A stretch of 64,000 nt of DNA from assembly GCF_001622165.1 (NCBI RefSeq), contig NZ_LVWG01000034.1, positions 8,001-72,000 on the forward strand. Direction: 5' to 3'. Source of the stretch: Pelodictyon luteolum. Lineage in GTDB: Bacteria; Bacteroidota; Chlorobiia; Chlorobiales; Chlorobiaceae. Made by a program: the position numbers and the translations under genes. Positions 47,729 through 57,384 of this stretch are shown here, piece by piece. Under the pieces are notes generated by a model, which did not search any database, had not been told where the DNA came from, and saw only the letters and a list, made by a program, of their open reading frames with translations. How positions within the stretch are numbered: position 1 is the first letter of the stretch; every line of letters starts with the position of its first letter.

Positions 47729-48760
47729 GTGAAGTTTGTTGATAGCGCATCCATATTTGTACAGGCCGGCGAAGGCGGACGGGGCTGTGTGAGCTTCCGC
47801 CGCGAGAAGTTCGTGCCGAAGGGCGGCCCCGACGGTGGTGACGGCGGGGACGGCGGCAACGTCTGGCTGCGGACGAACAGCCACCTGACGACGCTTCTGG
47901 ATTTCAAGTACAGGAAAAAGTACCTCGCCCCCCGCGGATCCCACGGGCAGGGCTCCCGGAAATCAGGCCGGAAAGGCGCCGACATTTACATTGACGTGCC
48001 GTGCGGTACGCTGGTTCGCAACGCTGCAACTCAGGAGGTGCTGGCTGATTTGACCGGGGAGGGAGAAGAGGTGATGATTGCCCGTGGCGGGCATGGCGGA
48101 AGGGGCAACCAGCATTTCGCAACATCCACGAACCAGGCACCCCGACGCTCCGAGCCGGGCTGGAAGGGCGAAGAACTGCTGCTTGACATGGAGCTGAAAC
48201 TGATGGCGGATGTGGGTCTGGTCGGTTTTCCCAATGCAGGCAAGTCCACCCTTATATCGGTGCTCAGTGCCGCCAGACCGAAGATTGCCGACTACCCGTT
48301 CACGACTCTCGTGCCGAACCTCGGCATCGTCCGCTATGAAGAGTACAAGTCATTCGTGATGGCCGACATTCCCGGCATCATCGAAGGTGCGGCCGAGGGC
48401 AGGGGGCTGGGACTGCAGTTCCTCCGCCATATCGAAAGAACCAAAATTCTTGCCGTTCTGGTATCGGCTGATTCAGAGGACCCAGAGGCGGAATACAATA
48501 TGCTGCTCGGCGAACTTGAGAAGTTCGGCCGCGGCCTTAACGAGAAGCCAAGGATTCTCGTTGTTACGAAGATGGATATTGCGCCCGAAGACTTCACTCT
48601 TCCCTCGCCCGGGGATGGCGTGCATGTGCTTGCGATTTCCAGTGTTGCCGGTAAGGGGCTGAAGGAGTTAAAGGACGAACTGTGGCGTGAAGTTTCGATG
48701 CGCGACCGGCCCGAGGAATCTCCGCTCCCGGAGTGTGACGGGGATGCCGTTACGCCATGA
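47729..48760 (+). CDS. obgE: GTPase Obg
   Basis: The 343-residue GTPase has the glycine-rich Obg domain ([21 protein letters not shown]), the G1 motif GFPNAGKST, switch [16 protein letters not shown] and TKMD. It binds ribosomes and (p)ppGpp and is essential in many bacteria. The C-terminal Obg-C domain is absent; the protein ends soon after the G domain. It starts with GTG. Its stop overlaps the next gene by 4 bp (ATGA). Confidence 0.94.
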   Translation: MKFVDSASIFVQAGEGGRGCVSFRREKFVPKGGPDGGDGGDGGNVWLRTNSHLTTLLDFKYRKKYLAPRGSHGQGSRKSGRKGADIYIDVPCGTLVRNAATQEVLADLTGEGEEVMIARGGHGGRGNQHFATSTNQAPRRSEPGWKGEELLLDMELKLMADVGLVGFPNAGKSTLISVLSAARPKIADYPFTTLVPNLGIVRYEEYKSFVMADIPGIIEGAAEGRGLGLQFLRHIERTKILAVLVSADSEDPEAEYNMLLGELEKFGRGLNEKPRILVVTKMDIAPEDFTLPSPGDGVHVLAISSVAGKGLKELKDELWREVSMRDRPEESPLPECDGDAVTP

Positions 48761-49254
48761 CGCAGGCTGCAATTACGGTCCGCAACGCCATGCTTGATGA
48801 CGCATCGGCAATTGCCGCGCTGACGAAGGAATATGCCGGCGAGGGCATTATGCTTGAGCGCCCTCTGGAGAACATTATTGAAAACATCCGCAACTTTTTC
48901 ATTGCCGAGCATGACGGCGAGGTCATAGGGTGTTGCGCCATCGCCTTCTATACGCCGACACTGGCCGAGATCCGCTCCCTTGCCGTGCTCGGCCGCTGGA
49001 AGCTGAAGGGCATCGGCCGACAGCTGGTTGAAAAAGCTGAGTCCATACTGCGGGACGAAGGGGTGTATGAGGTGTTCGTTCTGACCCTCAGTCGGCAGTT
49101 TTTTCTTCGTCTCGGGTATAGCGAAGTTGAAAAAGAGTATTTTCCACAGAAGATATGGCGTGACTGCACCCACTGCCCGAAGCTGATGGCGTGCGATGAA
49201 ATCGCCATGATGAAAACACTGGTTCCGTCAACAACAAACAGTAGCCTGCAGTGA
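48757..49254 (+). CDS. GNAT N-acetyltransferase, ArgA-like short form
   Basis: The 165-residue acetyltransferase has [24 protein letters not shown] with the acetyl-CoA loop R/GxGxxL, and [16 protein letters not shown]. The C-terminal motif [14 protein letters not shown] is seen in short N-acetylglutamate synthases of the argA GNAT type, so an arginine pathway role is likely but not proven. It overlaps obgE by 4 bp and HPr by 4 bp, an unusually tight trio. Confidence 0.75.
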   Translation: MTQAAITVRNAMLDDASAIAALTKEYAGEGIMLERPLENIIENIRNFFIAEHDGEVIGCCAIAFYTPTLAEIRSLAVLGRWKLKGIGRQLVEKAESILRDEGVYEVFVLTLSRQFFLRLGYSEVEKEYFPQKIWRDCTHCPKLMACDEIAMMKTLVPSTTNSSLQ

Positions 49255-49517
49255 TTGTTCATGAAGTCATAGTAAAAAACAGGGCGGGCCTGCACACAAG
49301 GCCCGCTGCCGCAGTCGTAAAACTTGCATCCCGGTTCAAGGCCGATTTTTTCATCGAGATGCAGGGCGTTGAAATCAACGCCAAGTCGATTATCGGTGTC
49401 ATGAGCCTGGCTGCACCGAAGGGGACCAAGCTTACCCTCAAGCTTGCCGGCGAAGATGCCGATGAAGCTGCCCGACAGCTTGTCGAGTTTTTCGAACAGG
49501 GGTTTGGGGAACAGTAG
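49251..49517 (+). CDS. ptsH: HPr phosphocarrier protein
   Basis: The 88-residue protein has the HPr active-site His15 in AGLHTRPAA and the regulatory-site Ser in NAKSIIGVMSLAA. It starts with GTG at 49251 overlapping the acetyltransferase stop. No EI, EII or HPr kinase is in the window. Green sulfur bacteria are not known for sugar PTS uptake, so the protein may be purely regulatory. It lies 24 bp before the first glycan gene. Confidence 0.92.
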   Translation: MIVHEVIVKNRAGLHTRPAAAVVKLASRFKADFFIEMQGVEINAKSIIGVMSLAAPKGTKLTLKLAGEDADEAARQLVEFFEQGFGEQ

Positions 49518-49541
49518 CCCGAGCGGCTCCGGGGAGGTTCA

Positions 49542-50666
49542 TTGACGCAGCTGCAGATCGCCCTCGTCAGCCCCTTTCCTCCGCTGAGGGGGGGCATTGC
49601 CCATTTCAGCACTGAACTCTCCCGTGCACTCACGGCTGCGAGCCACAAGCCGCTTCACATAGGATTCCGCTCGCTCTATCCCCGCTTCATTCTCCGCGGC
49701 CGTGCCGCAGCTCCCCTGGCCACCAGCTTCCCGCAGGATGCTTACCTTGTACTCTACAATCCGCTGACATGGATCAGGGCCTCCCTGAGGCTCCGACGGC
49801 TTCGCCCTGATGTTGTGTTGATTGCATACTGGGCTGGCTTTCTCGCTCCGCTCTGTTTCGTGTTTCATCGACTGACGGGGCTCAGGACCGTGGTTCTCCT
49901 TCATAATCTTTCCTCGCACGAATCCTTTTTCTTTGAACCCTTGATGCGTCGCATCCTCAGCTTTGCGGCTGACGGGTTTATCACCCTGTCGCCGTCCGTC
50001 GACCGTGCTGTGGCATCGGCCCTGCCCTCCATACCTCGCCTTATGCTCAGTCATCCCGATTACCCTCCGGGAGCCGAACTTCCGCAGAAAGGGGTGGCGC
50101 GCCGGACCCTTGGGCTTGATCCGGACGGGCCGCTGCTCCTGTTTTTCGGCTATGTCCGCCGCTATAAAGGGCTTGATCTGTTGCTTGAAGCGCTCGCACT
50201 TCTCCCTTCACGCACCGGACTCCGTCTTGTTGTGGCCGGCGAGTTCTATGAGCCTCTGGAGCGATACCGGTCGTTGATTTCCAGCCTGGGTATCGAAGAC
50301 CGGGTCTCCCTGCATCCCGGGTACGTCGAGCCAGAGCGGAGTGTGCTGTATTTCGCGGCAGCCGATGCCTCGGTGCTGCCATACCGGAGTGCGACGCAGT
50401 CGGGCGTAGCCGGGCTTGCCCGCGGATACGGCCTGCCGCTTATCGTCACACCTGCAGGGTCGCTGGCCGAAGCCGTTTCTGCAGGGTCGGGAGGTGTTGT
50501 TGCCGACGCGTGCTCCGCCGAAGGGATTGCCCGTGCAATCGAAGCGTTTCTTGATGCTCCGGGCGGGGAGCAGCGGCTTTCGAAAGGAAGCGGCAGCATC
50601 TCATGGACTGAATTTGCAGACGCAGTTGCGGTTTTTCTCGGGGATGCACCGGAGGGCGGCCGATGA
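49542..50666 (+). CDS. Glycosyltransferase family 4-like enzyme 1
   Basis: The 374-residue enzyme has the GT-B fold: N-terminal VSPFPPLRGGIAHFSTEL, the second domain start PLLLFFGYVRRYKGLDLLLEALALL and the donor-binding DASVLPYRSATQSGVAGLARGYGLPLIVT. It starts from TTG at 49542. It would transfer a sugar to a surface glycan precursor. Its stop overlaps the next gene (ATGA). It begins the glycan cluster, and HPr lies 24 bp upstream. Confidence 0.85.
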   Translation: MTQLQIALVSPFPPLRGGIAHFSTELSRALTAASHKPLHIGFRSLYPRFILRGRAAAPLATSFPQDAYLVLYNPLTWIRASLRLRRLRPDVVLIAYWAGFLAPLCFVFHRLTGLRTVVLLHNLSSHESFFFEPLMRRILSFAADGFITLSPSVDRAVASALPSIPRLMLSHPDYPPGAELPQKGVARRTLGLDPDGPLLLFFGYVRRYKGLDLLLEALALLPSRTGLRLVVAGEFYEPLERYRSLISSLGIEDRVSLHPGYVEPERSVLYFAAADASVLPYRSATQSGVAGLARGYGLPLIVTPAGSLAEAVSAGSGGVVADACSAEGIARAIEAFLDAPGGEQRLSKGSGSISWTEFADAVAVFLGDAPEGGR

Positions 50667-51538
50667 CCAGCCCGGCCTGCATCGTGGTGATTAACTGGAA
50701 TGGGGCTGACGATACCATCGGGTGCCTTCGTTCGCTAGAGCCTGTTCGCTCATCTGGCTGCATGGTGCTTGTGGTCGACAACGGCTCCGATGATGGATCA
50801 GCCGGCCGGATCCGCATGGCCTGCCCAGAGACGGAGGTGCTGGCGCTGCCCTTGAACCTCGGTTACGGGGGAGGGTGTAATGCAGGGTGTCGCCGTGCGG
50901 AGGAACTTGGTGCTAAGGCGGTGATTTTTCTGAACAACGACACACTGGTGGATCCATTGTTCGCAGTATCGCTCCTTCTGGTGCTCTCTAGGGACCCGAC
51001 GGCGGGGATGGTTGTACCGAAAATCCTTTACGCAGACAGGCCGTGCAGGATCTGGTATGCCGGGGGCGAGGTTGATCTGTCGCGAGGAATGGTTCGGCAC
51101 ACGGGAATCCGGCGGAAGGATGGCCCTCGCTATAGTCAGTCGTCGCATACCGGGTATGCGACGGGCTGCTGCTTTGCCATGCGTACGAGGGATTTCAGGG
51201 CTGTTGGAGGCTTTGACGAGGGGTTCGGTATGTACGCCGAAGATGTTGATCTCTCCCTCCGGGTCCGGGAACTTGGCTTCAGTATCGACTATGAACCCTC
51301 TTCTGTGGTATGGCACCGGGTATCGGCATCCTATAGAGGGCGCCCGCTCAAAAAAATCTGGCTCCGCTCAATGGGGATCATGCGCCTGCTCCGGAAGCAC
51401 GGTTCATGGACTGGCATGATGTTGTTCATGCTTCTGGAGCCTTTCCGCCTTGTCAGGGGGGCCGCATCCTTGGCTGCTGTTCGCGTGATGGGCGTGCTTC
51501 ATGCAGAAGCACGCAGCAATGAGGAGGGTGCGGCATGA
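50663..51538 (+). CDS. Glycosyltransferase family 2
   Basis: The 291-residue enzyme has the GT-A start CIVVINWNGADDTIGCLRSL, VVDNGSDDGSAG, the DXD-like NNDTLVDPLF and GGFDEGFGMYAEDVDLSLRVRELG. It resembles rhamnosyltransferase-type GT2 enzymes. A small C-terminal hydrophobic or basic region follows (RLLRKHGSWTGMMLFMLLEPF). It overlaps both neighbours by 4 bp. Confidence 0.87.
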   Translation: MTSPACIVVINWNGADDTIGCLRSLEPVRSSGCMVLVVDNGSDDGSAGRIRMACPETEVLALPLNLGYGGGCNAGCRRAEELGAKAVIFLNNDTLVDPLFAVSLLLVLSRDPTAGMVVPKILYADRPCRIWYAGGEVDLSRGMVRHTGIRRKDGPRYSQSSHTGYATGCCFAMRTRDFRAVGGFDEGFGMYAEDVDLSLRVRELGFSIDYEPSSVVWHRVSASYRGRPLKKIWLRSMGIMRLLRKHGSWTGMMLFMLLEPFRLVRGAASLAAVRVMGVLHAEARSNEEGAA

Positions 51539-52221
51539 GGGCTATAGGGACATTCAGAACCAGCATTGATGGTCGATATCTTGCCGAAGAGGCCCATCGG
51601 GTTCGGTGGGAGAAGAGTGTCCGGTTCCTTGAGGGGTGGAGGGTTCCAGCCGGGCTCCATCCTGCAGGGCTCGATCTTGGTGACCGGACTCCCATGACGG
51701 AGTTCGCCGAAGCGTTGTTTGGCTGTATATTCGACTCAAGCTCGGTGGATCTTGATGAAGAAGCGCTCTCTGGCAGCTATGGGGTGGTGACCGCATTTGA
51801 AGTGCTGGAGCACCTGTTCAACCCGCTACATGCACTGCTTGAAGTGAAAAATGTGATGGCGGGTCCCGAGGCGCGCCTGTTTGTTTCCATGCCGCTTCGT
51901 CAGCCTGAACTGCTCAGCAGTCCGGAACATTTCCATGAAATGAGTCGAACCGGAGCTCTCGCCCTGTTTGAGCGGTCGGGATTCAGGGTGGAACGGAGTG
52001 CTGAGTTCCGTATCCGTCGGCCGCTCTTCTATCTCAGTGGATTCAAGCCGCTCCTGCGGTTCTTTTTCGAACGGGTGCAGGTGTATGAGTTATCAGCAGC
52101 CGAAGTCCGAAAAACATCAGCAGCCGAAGTCCGAAAAACATCAGCAGCCGAAGTCCGAAAAACATCAGCAGCCGAAGTCCGGAGAGAATCCGCGGCCGAA
52201 GTCCGGGGGGGTGGTGTGTGA
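51535..52221 (+). CDS. SAM-dependent methyltransferase with repeat-encoded C-terminal tail
   Basis: The core (about 1-185) shows class I methyltransferase marks, LDLGDRTPMTEF and YGVVTAFEVLEHLFNP with the HEMS-like acidic motif, then FHEMSRTGALALFERSGF. It probably methylates a sugar or lipid-linked glycan. The last 40 residues are five copies of SAAEVR(K/R)(T/E)-type units encoded by a 24-bp DNA repeat. This tail is absent from the enzyme core and likely arose by repeat expansion. The stop overlaps the next gene start. Confidence 0.75.
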   Translation: MRAIGTFRTSIDGRYLAEEAHRVRWEKSVRFLEGWRVPAGLHPAGLDLGDRTPMTEFAEALFGCIFDSSSVDLDEEALSGSYGVVTAFEVLEHLFNPLHALLEVKNVMAGPEARLFVSMPLRQPELLSSPEHFHEMSRTGALALFERSGFRVERSAEFRIRRPLFYLSGFKPLLRFFFERVQVYELSAAEVRKTSAAEVRKTSAAEVRKTSAAEVRRESAAEVRGGGV

Positions 52222-52290
52222 TGGATCAGCAGCCGAAGTCCGGAAAGCATCAGCAGCCGAAGTCCGGAGAGAACCAGCAGCCGGGAGACA
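52093..52290 (+). repeat. 24-bp tandem repeat array across a gene junction
   Basis: Copies lie at 52093-52116, 52117-52140, 52141-52164 (identical), 52165-52188, 52189-52212 (degenerate), then a 13-bp spacer with the stop and start codons, then 52226-52249, 52250-52273 and a partial copy to 52290. The core unit reads TCAGCAGCCGAAGTCCG. Because the unit is 24 bp, copy-number changes keep both genes in frame. The left part reads SAAEVRKT, the right part QQPKSGKH. Confidence 0.92.
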
Positions 52291-53420
52291 TGAGACGCCT
52301 GGTGTGGTTTTCCGAGGTGCAGTGGGATTTTCTTTCCACACGGAAGCAACGGCTTCTTGCACGGTTCCCTGAACACTGGACGATCCTCTTCATTGAGCCC
52401 TTTGCTCTCGGTCGCCGGAATCACTGGCTGCCGGTTCGACGAGGCAGGGTGTGGGTTGTCTCTGTTCCGTTTCTCAAGCGGGTCCCGTTTCAGATCGGCC
52501 GGCTCCTTGATGTTCCTGCCATTCGCATGCTTGCGGGACTTCCCGGTTTGCTGTTGATGCATTTCTGGATATCAGTGCTGGGGTTTGGTGGTCGCCAGCG
52601 CATCATTGGACTGAGCAACCTCTACTCGGCGGGGCCTGCTTCGCGCCTCCAATGCAGCCTTAGATTCTACGATGCCAACGACGACCATCTCGCCTTTCCC
52701 GGGACACCCTCCTGGCTAAGTCCGGAGCTCAAGCGCTGGCTTGGTTGTTCTCAGTTGGTTTTCAGTGTGAGTCGAACCATGACAAAGCGTCTTCAGCTGC
52801 CCTCTGAGATGAGGGTCGTGGAACTTGGCAACGGTGTGGAGTTCAGTCATTTTGCTGCCATCAGGGCCCTTGTTCCGGGATTGCCTGCTGGCGCGGGCGG
52901 ACCAGTCCTCGGATATGCCGGTGCTATGGACTGGCTGGACATAGCGCTTCTCGTGCGGACTGCGGCAGCCTGGCCGGACTGCCGGATTGTGCTGGTCGGT
53001 CCCGCCTATGAACGGGGTTGGTGGGAGCGGCAGGACAAGCTTCGGGCTTTAGGGAACGTCACCTATGCTGGCCTTGTGGGGTACGCGGAGCTTCCTGGCT
53101 GGGTGCAGCATTTCGACCTTGCGCTATTGCCGCTTGAGCGGAGCCCGCTCAAACGGGCCTCCAACCCTAACAAGCTGTATGAATATGCTGCCGCCGGCGT
53201 TCCCGTGCTTGCCATCAACTACTGTGATGCCGTCGATGATGCTCGCGGGGTGGTGATGGTTGCTGAAACGGAGGATGAGTTTGTCAGTATGGTTCCTCAG
53301 GCACTTGGGGATAACCGGCGGGAGCTTCGCCAGGAATTTGCCCGCCGCCATAGCTGGGACGCGCTTGCTGCCGCCATGGTCAACGAACTTGAGCGGACTT
53401 CAGGGGAGGGCAGGCTGTGA
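52221..53420 (+). CDS. Glycosyltransferase family 4-like enzyme 2 with repeat-encoded N-terminus
   Basis: The frame starts at ATG 52221 (or GTG 52218) and gives 399 residues. The first 23 are QQPKSG-type repeats; the enzyme proper appears to start near MRRLVWFSEVQWDF at 52290. The core has FIEPFALGRRNHW, SLRFYDANDDHLAFPGTP and GPVLGYAGAMDWLDIALL with SNPNKLYEYAAAGVPVLA, typical of GT4 enzymes. It overlaps the upstream and downstream genes. Confidence 0.85.
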   Translation: MDQQPKSGKHQQPKSGENQQPGDMRRLVWFSEVQWDFLSTRKQRLLARFPEHWTILFIEPFALGRRNHWLPVRRGRVWVVSVPFLKRVPFQIGRLLDVPAIRMLAGLPGLLLMHFWISVLGFGGRQRIIGLSNLYSAGPASRLQCSLRFYDANDDHLAFPGTPSWLSPELKRWLGCSQLVFSVSRTMTKRLQLPSEMRVVELGNGVEFSHFAAIRALVPGLPAGAGGPVLGYAGAMDWLDIALLVRTAAAWPDCRIVLVGPAYERGWWERQDKLRALGNVTYAGLVGYAELPGWVQHFDLALLPLERSPLKRASNPNKLYEYAAAGVPVLAINYCDAVDDARGVVMVAETEDEFVSMVPQALGDNRRELRQEFARRHSWDALAAAMVNELERTSGEGRL

Positions 53421-54904
53421 GCAGAAGTCTTTCGATTGCCGCTGGCGCGGGGTTTTCCTTTGGCGGCTATATCATCGGTCAGGTGGTGCGCTTCATTTTC
53501 AGCCTAGTTGTGGCTCGATTGCTTGGCGCCGATGCACTCGGAACCTATGCCCTCGCGATGGCCGTCATACAGATTGCCGAAGTTGCGGCCATCGCCGGTC
53601 TTGATTCAGCTCTGCTCCGTTTTGCGGGCATGCACCGGACTGATCTCGTCAGGAGGCGTCGGGTCATCGGGTTTGTGCTGAAAGCCGGGTTCATACTCTC
53701 CATTGCAGTTATGCTGCTGCTTGAGCTTTTTGCCGGCAGCTTTGCCGGTATGCTCAACGGCGGCAGGATGCTCCAGCTTGCCATCACCTGCTATGCGGCT
53801 GCGGTGCCGTTCAATGCGGCCACCATGCTCTACGGTCATGCCATGCAGGCAACGGGACGCATAGAGCCGAAAATCATCGCCACCCAGGTGCTCAGCCCAG
53901 TACTGCTCCTCTCTTTCACGTTGCTCCTGAACGCTTTCTCGGGACGGGAGTCAGCACTGCTCTTTCCTTTCGCCCTCTCGGCTGCCGTGACGTTTTTCTG
54001 GATCAGGCCACGGCTCCGGGACATTGCCGGGATGGAGCCGGGAGATCTACGCAGTGCTCCGGTTGAACTCCCTGTTCTTTCATATGCGATGCCGTTCCTT
54101 CTGGTGTCTCTTCTCAGTATGACGGCCCACTGGCTCGATATTGTCATGCTCGGCATGCTGACAGATCCCGGAACGGTGGGCCTTTATCACCCCGCAGCAC
54201 GGACAGCAGGTCTCATCCGGGCAGTCATGCCGGCCTTTGCCGGAATGGCGGCGCCGATATTCGCAGAACTCCATGCGGCCGGAAGCAGAGTGGAGCTGGA
54301 GCGTATGTACAGGCTCGTCACCCGCTGGATGGTGACGGTTGTCGTGCCGCCGGTTCTTCTGTTCCTGCTGTTTCCCGCTCCGGTGCTCTCCGTGTTCGGA
54401 GTCCATTTCACCAAGGCGGCATTCGTGCTCGGGCTGCTGACGGCGGGGGCCTTCCTGCAGGCTCTGTTCGGTATCTCCGCTACGTTGCTCGCCATGGCCG
54501 GGCACTCCCGCCTCAGCCTTCTGAATGCACTTTCCGCCCTTATCATGCAGGCCTCGCTGAACCTTCTCCTGATTCCCCGGATGGGGATAGAGGGTGCAGC
54601 CGTTGCCGGCCTTGTGGTATTTGGTGTGCTGGCTCTGACGAGGCTCATCGAGGTACGCCGGCTCCTTGGTATGCACCCGTTTTCCCGTTCTCTTTTGAAG
54701 CCGTTTGTCGCGGGCTCAGCTGCGGCGCTGCTACTGTTCATATTCCGCGGGTGGCTTCTGATGCTGCCCCTTCCCGCCTTTCTTGCCATTGCAGCCGGTG
54801 CCGCCATCGCAGTCTATATCGGGGTTTTGCTGATTCTCGGGTTGGAAGAGGAAGACCGGGAGATTATTTTACGTGCAGGTTTCATCATCGGGCGGGGACG
54901 CTGA
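53417..54904 (+). CDS. Polysaccharide flippase (Wzx/MOP superfamily)
   Basis: The 495-residue protein has about 12-14 hydrophobic segments spread over its length and an N-terminus LSIAAGAGFSFGGYIIGQVVRFIFSLVVARLLGADALG (shown in part: GGYIIGQ, VVARLLGADALGTYALA). It belongs to the MOP-type exporters that flip lipid-linked sugars across the inner membrane. The GTG start at 53417 overlaps the preceding stop by 4 bp. It fits the cluster as the export step. Confidence 0.87.
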   Translation: MSRSLSIAAGAGFSFGGYIIGQVVRFIFSLVVARLLGADALGTYALAMAVIQIAEVAAIAGLDSALLRFAGMHRTDLVRRRRVIGFVLKAGFILSIAVMLLLELFAGSFAGMLNGGRMLQLAITCYAAAVPFNAATMLYGHAMQATGRIEPKIIATQVLSPVLLLSFTLLLNAFSGRESALLFPFALSAAVTFFWIRPRLRDIAGMEPGDLRSAPVELPVLSYAMPFLLVSLLSMTAHWLDIVMLGMLTDPGTVGLYHPAARTAGLIRAVMPAFAGMAAPIFAELHAAGSRVELERMYRLVTRWMVTVVVPPVLLFLLFPAPVLSVFGVHFTKAAFVLGLLTAGAFLQALFGISATLLAMAGHSRLSLLNALSALIMQASLNLLLIPRMGIEGAAVAGLVVFGVLALTRLIEVRRLLGMHPFSRSLLKPFVAGSAAALLLFIFRGWLLMLPLPAFLAIAAGAAIAVYIGVLLILGLEEEDREIILRAGFIIGRGR

Positions 54905-54936
54905 CCGCCGCAACGCTTTTTAGATACCCAAGAGGC

Positions 54937-57294
54937 TTGAAGAACAGGATCTTTTTATTACTTGCCGTTACCTTCGGCTACACTTTTCTTGCTATCGCCA
55001 TGTATTGGCCGGTGGCACTGTTTTCCTATGTCCCTGCGGTCCCCGACAGCCTGGTGCCTGGCGCCACTGCCCTTGCGCTCAGTAAACTGCAGGAGGCTAC
55101 GGGCCAGTATCCGCTCTGGCAACCGTGGGTTTTTTCCGGGATGCCGACGGTCGGTGCATTCAGCTATCTCAGCGGTCTTTATTTCCCCAATGTGCTGTTA
55201 TCTCTTTTCAGTCTGGAGGGTATGCAGCTGCAGCTTCTCCATCTTGTTTTTGCTGCGCTCGGAACATTCGTGTTTCTCCGGAGGGCGGGTCTGGAGTCGC
55301 CGGCGGCGTTTTTCGGCGGCTCGGCGTTCATGCTGAATCCTTATTTTTCGGCCATGCTGGTCCATGGCCACGGCAGCCAGCTGATGACGGCGGCATACAT
55401 GCCCTGGCTACTCTGGGCGCTCATGCGGGTGGTGCAGCATTCGAAACTTGAGGATGCGGGTATTCTTGCCCTTATCGCGGGCTTCCAGCTCCAGCGCGCC
55501 CATGTCCAGATAGCCTGGTATTCCTGGCTGCTCCTTGCCATCCTCGCTCTTTTCCTGTTTGTGAGCATGAAGGCTCAGTTCCGGGAGAAGTTCCGTCTTT
55601 TCGGGCTCGTTTCCCTCGGGCTTGCCTGTGGTGTGGCCATGTCTGCGGCAATCTACCTGCCGGCATCAGCCTATGCACCATTCTCGGTTCGGGGCATGGC
55701 CGGTGGAGGAGGGGGTTCGGCAATGGAGTATGCCACACTCTGGTCGATGCACCCCATAGAGCTGTTGACCTTTATCGTTCCCGGCATGTTCGGGTTCGGG
55801 GGGATCACCTACTGGGGCTTCATGCCCTTCACCGACTTCCCGAATTATGCGGGCATTCTTGTCCTGCTTTTTGCATTCGTCGGTGCGTATGCCGGCAGGA
55901 GGGAGCCTGTGGTTCGCTTTTTTATCACCGCTGCACTCCTCTCCCTCTTCCTCTCTTTCGGCCGGTTCTTTTCCCCGGTGTTCGAGCTTTTCTATTATGT
56001 AGCGCCGCTCTTCAGCCGGTTCAGGGTTCCGTCCATGGCTCTTCTCATGCTCTATCTTTCGCTGGCGGGTCTGGCCGCTTCGGGTCTGGGGGCACTTTTA
56101 AGGTCTCGCCCTGAACGCCTCCACAGGCCCCTGCGCTATGCATCCCTTGCATTTGCCGCAATGCTTCTTATTGCACTCGCTGCCGGCAGCGCGCTCGAGG
56201 GATGGCTTCGTTCGATGTTTCCTGTTCCCGCTGTCTCGAACTTTGATTTCGCATTGCTGGTCAATCGGGCCCGTATCCAGGGGGTCGAGAACGGTGCTCT
56301 TCTCCTCGCCCTCATTGTCGGTGCCGGGCTTCTGCTTCTCTGGCTGGGCCTGAAGCGTTTCATCCCGTTCAGGACCGCATTGCTGCTTCTTGGCGCTCTT
56401 GCGCTTGGCGATCTCCTTTGGTGCAGCGTGCAGGTTGTGTATCCTTCGCCATCCTCGTTCCGCCCTGCATCTCTCGTTCCGCAGGATGCCGTTCGTCCGG
56501 CGTTCGCTCCCGATGAAGTCACACTCTGGCTTTCACGCCAACAGGGTCCTTTCCGCATCTATCCCGCTGGCAGCCTTTTCGGGGAAAACAAGTTTGCGGT
56601 GTTCGGTATCGAGTCGGTCGGGGGTTACCACCCGGCAAAGTTCAGCCGGTATGAGGAACTGCTTGCAAAAACAGGCAATCTTGCGAGTCCTGAAGTCCTG
56701 AGAATGCTCAATGTCCGTTTTGTCCTCAGTCTGCAGCCGGTCCTCCATCCTCTGCTCGAGCCGGCAATGGAGGGGGAACTTCGGCTTGCATCCGGTCCGG
56801 TCAGAGTCCATGTTTACCGCCTTCAGGGCTCCCTTCCGAGGGCTTGGGGCGCATTGCGGGCTGAAAGTGCGGACGGCCTTGATTCGGTTATCGCCGGGCT
56901 TGAGTCTCCAGCCATCACTCCGGGTACGGTGTTTGTGAGCCCTTCGTCCCCCATCGCCGGACGCACATTCGCACCTGCCGAGGTGAAAATCCTCGACCGC
57001 ACTGCCGAGTCCGCCCTCATCGAGGTGTCGGCTGAAGGGGAAGCGCTCCTTGTCTTAAGTGAAATAAACTATCCGCTTCGCTGGAAGGCGGAGGTTGATG
57101 GAAAGCCTGTTGAGATCGAGACCCTCAACGGACTGCTTCGCGGAGTCGTGCTTCAAGGCGGCACCAGCATGGTCAGGTTCCATTACGACCGTACAGGGTT
57201 CGATACGGCCCGGAATGTGTCTTACGCTGCATTCGGACTCGCTTTCCTCATGGCGCTCTCCGGCGTGCCATCCCGGTTCGCGAGGAGGTCGTAA
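54937..57294 (+). CDS. YfhO-family large membrane protein
   Basis: The protein of about 785 residues has roughly 12 membrane segments in the first 480 residues and a large soluble C-terminal part with strands (AEVKILDRTAESALIEVSAEG). Motifs typical of YfhO include VPDSLVPGATALALSKLQEATGQYPLWQPWVFSGMPT (in parts, FSGMPTVGAFSY) and LSEINYPLRWKAEVDGKPV. YfhO proteins act in lipid-linked sugar transfer, as in lipoteichoic acid glycosylation. TTG at 54937 is my preferred start; a longer frame overlaps the flippase. Confidence 0.78.
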   Translation: MKNRIFLLLAVTFGYTFLAIAMYWPVALFSYVPAVPDSLVPGATALALSKLQEATGQYPLWQPWVFSGMPTVGAFSYLSGLYFPNVLLSLFSLEGMQLQLLHLVFAALGTFVFLRRAGLESPAAFFGGSAFMLNPYFSAMLVHGHGSQLMTAAYMPWLLWALMRVVQHSKLEDAGILALIAGFQLQRAHVQIAWYSWLLLAILALFLFVSMKAQFREKFRLFGLVSLGLACGVAMSAAIYLPASAYAPFSVRGMAGGGGGSAMEYATLWSMHPIELLTFIVPGMFGFGGITYWGFMPFTDFPNYAGILVLLFAFVGAYAGRREPVVRFFITAALLSLFLSFGRFFSPVFELFYYVAPLFSRFRVPSMALLMLYLSLAGLAASGLGALLRSRPERLHRPLRYASLAFAAMLLIALAAGSALEGWLRSMFPVPAVSNFDFALLVNRARIQGVENGALLLALIVGAGLLLLWLGLKRFIPFRTALLLLGALALGDLLWCSVQVVYPSPSSFRPASLVPQDAVRPAFAPDEVTLWLSRQQGPFRIYPAGSLFGENKFAVFGIESVGGYHPAKFSRYEELLAKTGNLASPEVLRMLNVRFVLSLQPVLHPLLEPAMEGELRLASGPVRVHVYRLQGSLPRAWGALRAESADGLDSVIAGLESPAITPGTVFVSPSSPIAGRTFAPAEVKILDRTAESALIEVSAEGEALLVLSEINYPLRWKAEVDGKPVEIETLNGLLRGVVLQGGTSMVRFHYDRTGFDTARNVSYAAFGLAFLMALSGVPSRFARRS

Positions 57295-57384
57295 TGGACG
57301 ATGTGGTATATTGAAGGAAATGTTACTCTGTAACAGGCGCCTCTGGATCCATGCCGAAAGGGTGCCGCCAACGATGAGAGAGAC

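Noticed and set aside
52093-52290. CRISPR array
   Set aside because: Copies are contiguous with no unique spacers and no cas genes are near.
52029-52562. Long minus-strand frame through the 24-bp repeat
   Set aside because: The repeat is open in several frames on both strands; this frame has no recognisable domain and overlaps two real genes.
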